NCBI RefSeq assembly: GCF_036850765.1
Contig: NC_089493.1
Coordinates: 187,211,140 to 187,275,139, forward strand
DNA from: Saccopteryx bilineata
Lineage: Eukaryota > Chordata > Mammalia > Chiroptera > Emballonuridae
Direction of reading: 5' to 3'
DNA: 64,000 nt
Below are positions 11,690 through 20,739 of this stretch, in pieces. Under the pieces are notes generated by a model, which saw only the letters and a program-made list of their open reading frames with translations, searched no databases and was not told where the DNA came from. Position numbers and translations under genes: made by a program. Every line of letters starts with the position of its first letter. The stretch's first letter is position 1.

Positions 11690-12004
11690 GGCCTGACCAG
11701 GAGATGACGCAGTGGATAGAGTGTTGAACTGGGATGCAGAGTATCCAGGTTCGAAACCCCAAGGTCACTAGCTTGAGCGTGGGCTTATGTGATTTGAGCA
11801 CAGCTCACCAGCTTGAACCCCAGGTCACTGGCTTGAGCCACAGGTTACTCGCTCTCGCTCTATTATACACCCTCCACCCCGTCAAGGCACATGTGAGAAA
11901 GCAGTCAGTGAACAACTGAGATGCCGCAACTAAGAATTGATGCTTCTCATCTCTCTCCCTTCCTGCCTGCCCCTCTCTCTGTCACAAAAATAAATAAATA
12001 AATA
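11690..12004 (+). mobile_element. tRNA-derived SINE, long type
   Basis: The head GCCTGACCAGGAGATGACGC carries RNA polymerase III boxes (A box near 11708, B box GGTTCGAAACC near 11748). The body has the 'cttgagc..gggctta' and 'gagaaagcagtcagtgaacaac' segments, then a pyrimidine tract and a (TAAA)n tail. The flanks ACCACAGAGTTCT (11677-11689) and ACCATTGAGTTCT (12005-12017) match at 11 of 13 positions, a diverged target duplication. Compared with 48828-49161 it is degraded, so it is older. Confidence 0.9.
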
Positions 12005-12027
12005 ACCATTGAGTTCTTCCTGTAGAG

Positions 12028-12773
12028 CAGCAGTCAGGAACCTATGGCTCATGAGCCAGATGTGGCTCTTTTATATATATATGTATTTTTTAAAATATAT
12101 GTATTTTTCTGAAGCTGGAAATGGGGAGAGACAGTCAGACAGACTCCCGCATGCGCGCCCGACCGGGATCCACCCGGCACGCCCACCAGGGGTAATGCTC
12201 TGCCCACCAGGGGGCGATGCTCTGCCCCTCCGGGCGTTGCTCTGCCGCAACCAGAGCCACTCTAGCACCTGGGCAGAGGCCAAGGAGCCATCCCCAGCGC
12301 CCGGGCCATCTTTTGCTCCAATGGAGCCTTGACTGCGGGAGGGGAAGAGAGAGACAGAGAGGAAGGAGGGGAGGGGGGTGGAGAAGCAAATGGGCGCTTC
12401 TCCTGTGTGCCCTGGCCGGGAATCGAACCCGGGTCCCCCGCATGCCAGGCCGACGCTCTACCGATGAGCCAACCGGCCAGGGCCCAGATGTGGCTCTTTT
12501 GATGGCTGCATCGGCTTGCAGACAAAATTAATAAAAAAAAAAATAACATTAAAAATATAAAACATTTTCATATATTACAATTCGTTCATTTCCTACCACT
12601 CATGTTCATGGTTGCGGGTGGCTGGAGACAATCACAGCTGTCCTCCGGGACAACACCAAATTTTTATTGGATAATGCGTAACATACACGGGTTGTTGTAT
12701 GGCTCTCACGGAATTCCTTTTTAAAATATGTGGCATTCATGGCTCTCTCAGCCAAAAAGTTTCCTGACCCCTG
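12028..12773 (+). mobile_element. Non-autonomous hAT MITE interrupted by a SINE
   Basis: The TIRs are CAGCAGTCAGGAACC at the left end and the complement of TTTCCTGACCCCTG at the right end. Removing the inserted SINE (12073-12483) and one copy of its 17-bp duplication leaves a continuous ~320-bp element with 'gtggctcttttgatggctgc' and 'ttgcgggtggctggagac'. The flanking 8-mers CTGTAGAG and ATGCAGGG agree at 5 of 8, so a worn target duplication is possible. No transposase is present. I recognise it as a repeated bat element but not by a certain name. Confidence 0.75.
12073..12483 (-). mobile_element. GC-rich tRNA-derived SINE nested in the hAT MITE
   Basis: Read on the minus strand it starts GCCCTGGCCGGTTGGCTCAT with A and B boxes (GGGTTCGATTCCCGG). 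The body includes 'gggcgctggggatggctcc' and the element ends in an A/T-rich tail. A perfect 17-bp target duplication, CCAGATGTGGCTCTTTT, is at 12056-12072 and 12484-12500. Antisense and sense frames of 70-107 codons here come from the SINE and are not genes. Confidence 0.95.
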
Positions 12774-12784
12774 ATGCAGGGCTT

Positions 12785-13255
12785 CTGAAGCTGACATAGG
12801 TTGGAGAGCGCCTCCTACAGGCCCTCCCTGTTTTGGTTAATGTCTATGTCATGAATTTTGACACAGCCAAGCAAGGTAGCACAGTGCAAACATACTGAAT
12901 GGATTACATGTACCATAATGGATGGTACTTTCAATACAAAACAATATATATATATAATATAAATGTCCTTTCACATCAAAAGTCCCACAAGAAAGGAATG
13001 GGTAAAATATTCCTAGATACTAGCTGAGAAGTGAAATGTAAGTTTTGGAATTAAGGTTTTACCATTGTATGTATACCAAACAATATAACTGGCAGAGATT
13101 CTAAAGGACATTTCCACTTGAGGGTTAAAAGGCCATTGGATAATTTTTTGACATTAAAATAGTTTTAAAGGAACAAGCACCAGTAGTAAGAACATGCATT
13201 CAGTGGATGTTGCAGACACAATACAGAGTCTTTACGAATGTTCAGGGTTTGGAAA
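12785..13255. other. Unique AT-rich sequence, nothing identified
   Basis: No repeat or coding signal is supported. A short (TA)n run lies near 12945. Confidence 0.5.
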
Positions 13256-13259
13256 GAGA

Positions 13260-13425
13260 TAGCTGATTTTGATTTGAGCTGGACCACTCATTAATTGCAA
13301 CATTGGGTAGTTCTTTGACTTCTTTGAGCCTCTGTTCTTTAAACAGTAAAATGGGGATGATAATGAAATCAGCCTCATAGGTTTTGATGAAGATTGAACA
13401 CATAAAAGGCATGTTAGAGCAGGGA
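13260..13425 (+). repeat. MIR SINE
   Basis: The text 'tgacttctttgagcctctgttctttaaacagtaaaatggggatgataatg…cctcataggttttgatgaagattgaacacataaaag' follows the MIR core and 3' region closely (…gcctcagtttcctcatctgtaaaatggggataat…cctcatagggttgttgtgaggatt…). It is the best-preserved MIR in the window. Confidence 0.9.
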
Positions 13426-13429
13426 TGGG

Positions 13430-14570
13430 AGACTCAGTAAGCAGTCCATAAATGAAAGTCTATCTACAGACTAGATTCAGCCTCGCCTCTGAGCACCTAA
13501 CGTGACACAATACAGATCAGAGATTGTAGTCGTTGCCTGCTAATTATCTCCTTTGTTTTATTTCAGTAATTATTAAAACTAGTGGCACTGGATAGAATAT
13601 AACCCTTTAAATCAATATACTTTGCAAAATTAACCTACAATGTCAAATTCCTTCACTGGTCCACAATAAAATATCAATCTTCTTTAGACTACGTTATAGA
13701 TTGAGGTTGAAAAGAGAAATATTTTTATACAAATTATATGTTTTTTCCCCTCATACATTCTCTTCTCTCTGGCCTCCAAACATACAAAAGAAAGACTTCA
13801 AAAATACACAACGGCTTTTTCTTTTGCTCTGTCAGACGCAAGGTTTGAAGACGTTACAATTTATGGGTGGTCAGGTGGGAAAATGGAGTTTTCTAAAATG
13901 CAAACGTTTCTAAAAAAGACCAGCGTCTTTTCTAGCAGCACTGGCTTCAAATGATCTGCCCACTGAGAGCATCGCGGTTTGATGTATTCTGTTTCACAAA
14001 AGCTGATTCAGCTGTTAGATGCCGACAGGGTCTTCCTAAAGGGGATATAAAATAATAATAATAAAAAATAAGGCTAAAGCATAAAGACTTAATTGAAAGA
14101 CCACTTATTTCTGATCCCACCTCTCATTTTAGAAGAAACAATGATTTTTTTTTTGTTTTTCAAAAATATGCTCTATTTACTTGGCTAAGTCTTCTTCCGG
14201 TAGGATCCAAAGAAGAAATATCTGGGTCTTGAGTTTGGTATTTGCTTCATCTTGAACTGAACTCTCAGACAAAGGTCAAGGTATTTTTATTTTGTTCGGA
14301 CATACAGATGGTCTTCGGGGTTGACGTTTATTCTCAGATGCATTCTTAGGACATTGTAGTGTTCTGCATTATGACAGTCTTTTATCATCAAATGCAAATG
14401 GTATTTATGTCATATATCTATGAAGCAAGCTAAGTGGAAACTTATAAAAAATGGTCATAACCAACCTAGAATTCATTAAGTTAGGTAGTTAGATTTAGTA
14501 ACTCTTAAATTTGAACGGATTAAGCAAGAATGTTGAGTCTTCCCAGGTCCAAGAAGGGGAGGCACTCACA
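13430..14570. other. Unique AT-rich sequence, nothing identified
   Basis: The 70-codon open frame at 13701-13913 has no domain. An (AAT)n-like patch lies near 14051. No RNA gene is supported. Confidence 0.5.
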
Positions 14571-14586
14571 AAATTTTACCACTTTT

Positions 14587-14983
14587 GGCCCTGGCCGGTT
14601 GGCTCAGCCGTAGAGCGTAGACCTGGCATGCGGGGGACCCAGGTTTGATTCCCGGCCAGGGCACATAGGAGAAGCGCCCATTTGCTTCTCCACCCCCACC
14701 CCCTCCTTCCTCTCTGTCTCTCTCTTCCCCTCCCGCAGCCAAGGCTCCATTGGAGCAAAGATGGCCCCGGGCGCTGGGGATGGCTCCTTGGCCTCTGCCC
14801 CAGGTGCTAGAGTGGCTCTGGTAGCAGCAGAGCGATGCCCCGGAGGGGCAGAGCATCACCCCCTGGTGGGCAGAGCGTTGCCCCTGGTGGGCGTGCCGGG
14901 TGGATCCCGGTCAGGTGCATGCGGGAGTCTGTCTGACTGTTTCTCCCCGTTTCCAGCTTCAGAAAAATACAAAAAAAAATTTT
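14587..14983 (+). mobile_element. GC-rich tRNA-derived SINE
   Basis: Nearly full length: tRNA-like head GCCCTGGCCGGTTGGCTCAG, CT-rich stretch, the 'ctccattggagcaaagatgg' box, a tandem 'ccctggtgggcagagcgttg' segment and an A-rich tail. A perfect 13-bp target duplication, TTTTACCACTTTT, lies at 14574-14586 and 14984-14996. Confidence 0.95.
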
Positions 14984-14997
14984 TTTTACCACTTTTA

Positions 14998-15670
14998 CTA
15001 AGACAGGATGTATCAAAGAAACCAAAATTTTTATGGTGGCATTAGGTTGTCTTCACGAAAAATAAATATATTTCATCTCACCTATTAGATTTCCAGAATT
15101 AGAATTGTGTAGTTTCAGATTAGGCAAATCTTGCCCTAATTTAAAATAAAATAATACTTTATTGCTTCCATTTGGATTTACATGTAACTGGTTTTTCAGG
15201 CTCATTAGTATTGTTTTTCACTGTACATAATTTTCTAATTTTTGTGTAGTAAAATATTCTCCTTTTCCTTTGATGGCCTCACCTGCTTCCATCATATATT
15301 AAGTGATTATAAACATCTTTTCTTCTGCTGTTCTATGATTTCTTGGTTTTGTATTTAGATGGGTACACCTGAGCTTATTTTCATACAATAAATTAATAAT
15401 CCAGATTCATTATATTCAAATGTTTAGCATTGAAAGCAATAACATTTATTTCTTTTTTAAATCCCACATTCCCAAGAGTTTGCAGGGCTGTGCTCATTGT
15501 TTGCTAAATACAGATATGTTTAGTTTCAATGTTCACTCCCATTCTGTGAACTTGTTCTCCTTCTGAGTTCTCCCGCCTCCAGTACCAACTTGGTCTTCAC
15601 AGCAAGTATCACAGCCTCTTCATGCAATTCATTCCCAGGAGGGTTACCTTCCCTGCCTGCCATTCTTGTT
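14998..15670. other. Unique AT-rich sequence, nothing identified
   Basis: No recognisable repeat, exon or RNA gene. Confidence 0.5.
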
Positions 15671-15688
15671 TAATTATTTCTACTCTTT

Positions 15689-15878
15689 AAAAAAATATTT
15701 ATTCATTTTAGAGAGAGGGGACAGAGAGAGAGAGAGAGAGAGACAGAGAGAGAGAAGGTGGAGGAGCTGAAAGCATCAATTCCCATATGTGCCTTGACCA
15801 GGCAAGCCCGGGATTTCAAACGAGAGACCTCAGCATTCCAGGTCAACGTTTTACCCACTACACCACCGCAGGTCAGGC
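15689..15878 (-). mobile_element. tRNA-derived SINE, short type
   Basis: On the minus strand it starts GCCTGACCTGCGGTGGTGTA, has a degenerate B box, a (CT)n tract at about 15715-15755 and an 'aaatgaataaata' tail. Flanks TATTTCTACTCTTT (15675-15688) and TATTTCTACTTTTT (15879-15892) match at 13 of 14. The right copy overlaps the target of the next SINE. Confidence 0.9.
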
Positions 15879-15899
15879 TATTTCTACTTTTTCACTTTT

Positions 15900-16273
15900 T
15901 TTTTTTTTTTAATTTAGTGAGAGGAGGGGAGGTAGTGACAGATTCCTCCATGTTCCCTGACCAGGATCCGACCAGCAAGCCCACTAGGGGGCGATGCTCT
16001 ACCCATCTGGGGTTCTTGCTCCATTGCAGCTGGAGCCATTTTTTTCACACCTAAGGCAGAGACCATGAAGCTATCCTCAGTGCCTGAGCCCAACTCGCTC
16101 TAACTGAGCCGTGGCTGCAGAAGGGGAGGGGAAGAGGGGGAGAGACAGAAGCAAGAGGGGGTGGAGTGGAGAAGTAGATAGGCACTTCTCCTGTGTGCCC
16201 TGACTGGGAATTGAACCCAGGACTTCCACATGCTGGGTCAATGCTCCAGCACTGAGCAAACCAGCTATGGCCC
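15900..16273 (-). mobile_element. Diverged GC-rich tRNA-derived SINE
   Basis: Antisense copy with head GGCCATAGCTGGTTTGCTC. The body shows many substitutions compared with other copies in the window, so it is old. A perfect 17-bp duplication, TCTACTTTTTCACTTTT, lies at 15883-15899 and 16274-16290. Its target lies in the 3' duplicate of the neighbouring short SINE, so it inserted after that one. Confidence 0.9.
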
Positions 16274-16639
16274 TCTACTTTTTCACTTTTAAAAATATTA
16301 TTTTAAGGTAATTTGAATTTAAAAAAAAATGTATTATAACATCATTTAAATCATGTTACCACAAATTTTGATTGATGTTTGAATTAGGATATTCATTGAA
16401 TGTAAAACTTTTTTAGGAAATGTTAATATCTATACAATGTGAAACCTTTCTAACAAGAAATAAGGTACATTTTTCTGCTTACCTGTCTTCTCTTGTGTCT
16501 TTTAGTAGAATTTTAACATATTTTTCATATGGGACATGTATTTTTCATAGTAATTATATTTCTTGAAAATATAATACATGTGATCATTTCATGGGGCTCA
16601 TTTTTTTAATCTATAAAAATTTATGAGACTATATTTTGA

Positions 16640-17065
16640 CATTGCAATTACACAGCTAAGCATTTACCTTGTAGAAATATTTCCCGAAGAGCATGAAGTT
16701 GTTTGCACAAGTATGTTGACTAAGGCATTGTTCATGATATTAAAAAATTGGAAATAATTTAAATGTGTATCAGTGAAGGGCTGTCTAAATGCAGTATGGC
16801 CCATAATTTCATATAATAGAATCCTTGCATCTGTGAAAAAGATTAAGGCAGATTTCTTTGAAAAGCTCTTCAAGTTATATCAGTAAATTAAAAATTATAA
16901 AGTGTAGAACAATGTATATAGTAGTTTGACATCTGTATAAATTTTATATAAATTCTGAAAGGATAATTATACTACAGTATCCATAATCATTTGTATAGAT
17001 GATCATACAAAAATATTTCTTTAAAACTGTATATATAAATGAAATTTCCTAAGTATTCAGTATAT
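16640..17065 (+). repeat. Old LINE-1 (L1M-type) 3' fragment
   Basis: The order 'ggaaataatttaaatgtgtatcag', 'gggctgtctaaat', 'catataatagaatccttgcatctg' and 'aagtgtagaacaatgtatatagtag' matches the 3' UTR region of old LINE-1 elements (…ggaaataacctaaatgtccatcaataggg…acaatggaatactatgcagc…). It is too diverged for a subfamily. Confidence 0.65.
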
Positions 17066-17084
17066 TTTAGACATTGTTCTAAGT

Positions 17085-17297
17085 CAGTGGTTCTCAACCT
17101 TTCTAATGCCGTGACCCCGCAATACAGTTCCTCATGTTGCAGTGACCCCAAACCAAAAAATAATTTTGGTGGCTACTTCATAACTGTAATTTTTCTACAG
17201 TTATGATTTGGAATGTGTTCTCTTTGCTTTAGGCGACCCCTGTGTTTTGGTCGTTTGACCCCCGCTGGGGTCGCGACCCACAGGTTGAAAACCACTG
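17085..17297 (-). mobile_element. SPIN-like non-autonomous hAT element, 213 bp
   Basis: The left end is CAGTGGTTCTCAACCT and the right end is AGGTTGAAAACCACTG, an inverted repeat with one mismatch over 16 bp. The interior keeps diagnostic SPIN words: AATACAGTTCCTCATGTTG, CTACTTCATAACTGTAATTT and GGCGACCCCTGTG…GGGTCGCGACCCACAGG. The central part of longer SPIN copies is missing, so this is a deletion derivative. Only a 5-bp direct repeat (TAAGT) flanks it, not the expected 8 bp. SPIN is known for horizontal transfer among tetrapods, including some bats. Strand is set by my recalled consensus orientation. Confidence 0.85.
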
Positions 17298-17319
17298 TAA
17301 GTGTTTTTTGTTTTTTTTT

Positions 17320-17490
17320 TATAATAACTCATCTAATGCTCACTGTATTCTATGTGGTAGGTTATATTCTCATTCCTATTTTATACATGAAGAAACTGAT
17401 ACACCGAGAATAAAGTGCTCTTGAATATCTATAGGAAATAAGCAATAGAGCTAAGATTGAAATTTCAGACGACCAGCTTCAGAATCAATA
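17320..17490 (-). repeat. MIR SINE, antisense
   Basis: The text 'catctaatgctcactgtattctatgtgg', 'ctattttatacatgaagaaactga' and 'agagctaagattgaaatttcag' is a typical antisense MIR order. Confidence 0.75.
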
Positions 17491-19295
17491 TTCTGAACTA
17501 ATACATGTACTTCCTTTTAGAAGTGGTCATCTTTGGGTGGGAAGGCCTAAGAATTGGGGTAAGGCTCATTTTATTTTGCTTTTGTAACTTTTTGTTTTGA
17601 TATTTACCTTGTGACTATAACACTTTTTTAAACATGCTCATAGTATATTACCAAGTTTGATTTAATGGGTGTGGATATTTTCATTTTTAAAAATGCTTTT
17701 AGAATTTATGCAAAACCTAATAAATTCTATATTAATACGTTTAACAGTAAAAGAATAATGCAAGCACCCACATGAAGGTCATGATCTTAGAGAAAATGTA
17801 TCTTCCCTTCTTCAGAGAGACCATTGGTGGTAAAAGTGGTGAGAAGAGGAACATGGCACCAAAGGGCAGTTAGTGACGTAGGACAGGTTTCTGAGACTAG
17901 CCATCACCATGATCCTCTGAATTGAATATGTTTCAATCTGCCTTTGAATTGGTAGACATTATTGGCAACACATGACAAAGCATCAAAATATACAAAGTAT
18001 TCTAATCTACAGCACAATATTTGACTGTCGAACAGAATTATTGTTATGAACAGCATGATGTATAAAAATTGTTACTGGTTTCATTTCTTTCCTTTGAAGT
18101 GGTGATGTAATAACATTATAGAATTATGTGAGATGCGTGAGAGAAATACAACATGACAAAATGACTGGGTCTTTGCATTAAAATGTCTTTTACGAGTTAT
18201 ACAGTGTTCAGTGATTTTGGCTGGTATGAAATATGCTGTCATTGGGATTTCTCCAAGCAGGGCTAGTATCAATGGGATGGACTCACTTCCAAAGACTCAG
18301 TTGCTTTCTTCTTCAAGTTATTTATACATCATCACTTACTGTTACAAAGAAGAATTAGGTTGGATCTCCTGTACATTTCTTCTAGAGTCCAGCGTGTGCG
18401 TGAGTGCGCTCGCTGACACATGCACGCGCACTCATGCGCAAACTCACCGGTACATGTATAACTGTGTGGTGATATATGTAACAATGCAACAGTATTTCAA
18501 TTGACCAGTAGACATTTCTCACAAATTATAGGTTGAAATCGAAAGGCAGAGGATGGTAAATTGCAAGATCCCCATAGCCGAACTCTAAATATAGGTGCTG
18601 GACAACTCAGCAAGACTTCCTAAGAGGGGAGTCCGGGTGTAACCAGTGTGAGGCTGAGATGGAAGGGTGAGCCCCGAGGAGCATGGGAGCGTGGGAAGTT
18701 AGGAAAAGGAGAGGGCAGCTCATGTCCTACTTGTCTCACTTCTTTGCTGCGCTTCCTCGAGACACTGGTCGGACAAAAGTTAGGTGAGGGAGAAGGCGAA
18801 ACTGCACTGGATTTTTCCCCTGCCTAAAAAGTTCATATCTCTTAGAACTCAACGTGACTGTAAACCAGCAACTGCTGTAGGAAGTAGGAAAGGGAAAGGT
18901 GAAGGTGAACTTTTTCTGTCAATTCGATGGGACCACAGTGCCTCAATCTGTAGTCAAACATTATTATGGATGTTCCTGTCAAGGTGTTTTTGGTGGAGAG
19001 GAACATTTTACTAAGTGGACTTTTAGTAAATCAGATGCCCTTCATATAGGTGAGTGGGTCTCATCCAATTAGCGAAAGGCCGGGGCTGAACAAAAGGACT
19101 GACCTGCGGAACACATTCTGCAGCAGACGGCAGAGGACGGCCGACGGAGTGGAGCTGCGATCTCGGCTTCTCTCTGGGTCTCCGAACTCCTGCCTTCTAC
19201 TGCAGATCTGGGCTTCCCAGTCTCTATCATCACATCAGCCGGTTCCTGAAAACAAACTCTCTTCTCTATCTGTGCACATTCTACTTGTTCTGTTT
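17491..19295. other. Mostly unique sequence with a small CpG-containing patch
   Basis: No repeat family is clear. Positions 19075-19190 carry about nine CpGs (for example CGGCAGAGGACGGCCGACGG), well above the local background. The open frame at 18784-19014 shows no domain. A CA/CG-rich alternating patch lies near 18395-18450. Confidence 0.45.
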
Positions 19296-19299
19296 TTTG

Positions 19300-19725
19300 C
19301 TGTTGTTGTTGTTGTTTTTTGTGTGTGTGGTTTTTTTTGTATTTTTCCGAAGCTGGAAACGGGGAGAGACAGTCAGACAGACTCCCGCATGCGCCCGACC
19401 AGGATCCACCCCGCACGCCCACCAGGGGGCGACGCTCTGCCCACCAGGGGGCGATGCTCTGCCCCTCCCGGGCGTCGCTCTGTTGCGACCAGAGCCACTC
19501 TAGCGCCTGGGGCAGAGGCCAAGGAGCCATCCCCAGCGCCCGGGCCATCTTTGCTCCAATGGAGCGTTGCCTGCGGGAGGGGAAGAGAGAGAGACAGAGA
19601 GGAAGGAGAGGGGGAGGGGTGGAGAAGCAGATGGGCGCTTCTCCTGTGTGCCCTGGCCAGGAATCGAACCCGGGACCCCTTGCACGCCAGGCCGACGCTC
19701 TACCACTGAGCCAACCGGCCAGGGC
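19300..19725 (-). mobile_element. GC-rich tRNA-derived SINE
   Basis: Antisense copy close to the consensus of this family, with head GCCCTGGCCGGTTGGCTCAG ending at 19725 and a T/(TTG)n-rich tail zone at 19295-19345. The target duplication is uncertain because the left flank is low complexity. Overlapping frames of up to 219 codons (19050-19709 plus) run through it and are artefacts. Confidence 0.92.
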
Positions 19726-19744
19726 TGTTTGTTTTGAGAACTCT

Positions 19745-20555
19745 CACAGTGCTAGAGAGAGAAAAAAAAAAAGCCATCTTCTGCTTATGCCTTAAGGACC
19801 CTGGCCCACTCAGTAAACTGGTTACACACTAGACAGTCTTTTCTCTTATGACAAAAAAATGGAGAAGGATTCGTGGAAAACAGAAGGAAATCTTGTAGAT
19901 TTTCTCTTGTACTTCTCCGGCGTAGGGCCGTCCTCTCTCCACCCAGCCGTCTCTCAGGGAGCCTCGCAGTCGACTCGGCCATGGAAAAGGGTTGAATCAG
20001 TCTCTTCCCTGTTATAGAATCTGGGCCGTATCATTCTTCAGACATCCTTCTCATATCAAACCGAAGTATCTACACTGCTACAAAATTGTTGACAGATGTG
20101 TAACACTTCCCAAGTAAGTGGTTCCCTCCCCCCATTTTTTAGCTGAATCTTATACTTAAATAGAGCATGTGAAATGGCACTATTGTCAAATCCTGTCTGA
20201 GTTGACTCCTAGCCTTCCATGCCACACATTCTGTCACCAGACTATTCCATTTACACTATCATGCAACCTCTAGGACAATAAATCACCTTCAGTTCGGAAT
20301 ACCAAGTTCTCACACCAATACACCTTATGTTTCAGTGCCTTTTTTGTGTGATGACAAGAGTGCCTTAGACATGCAAATTTATAACAGCGCATATACACTC
20401 AATAATGGTCTAAAATAGCCCAATTCTCTTTCTATCTTTTTAAAATCGGTGTTGTCAAAATGAAGCAAAGAGGATTAATTAGGTATACTCCAGAGGAGAT
20501 CAGATAGATTATTTACTCTTTCAGGCAATGGTCATTTTTTTTTCTATACCCTGCA
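19745..20555. other. Unique sequence, nothing firm
   Basis: Positions 20200-20350 have a pyrimidine-rich L2-like texture but no firm alignment. No exon is supported. Confidence 0.4.
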
Positions 20556-20559
20556 GATT

Positions 20560-20735
20560 AAATGCTTAATCCCTTTCATGATCTGGCTAGAACCTACTTT
20601 TTGATCTTTCCTCCGAAATATCTCTCTGCTGCCTGTGTGCATCACGACAGAGTATGTTATGCTCATTAATAACTGTGTTTCTCTTCTAATGCTCAGCACC
20701 CGACATCAGCCAGACTCTTTGCTTTTGAGTGAAAA
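20560..20735 (+). repeat. LINE-2 fragment
   Basis: The text 'cctttcatgatctggctagaacctactttttgatctttcctccgaaatatctctctgc…cagccagactctttgcttttgag' follows L2 (…ccctacatgatctggcccctgcctacctctccgacctcatct…ccagccacactggcc…). Confidence 0.65.
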
Positions 20736-20739
20736 AAAA

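Noticed and set aside
14588..14660. tRNA genes at the heads of SINEs (here and at 27388, 49762, 63146 and others)
   Set aside because: The heads fold like tRNAs and have A and B boxes, but each continues into a SINE body, tail and target duplication, so they are retroposons.
19050..19709. 219-codon open frame on the plus strand
   Set aside because: Most of it translates the antisense of a GC-rich SINE (19300-19725). The same peptide pattern recurs at every copy of that SINE, in several frames and on both strands.
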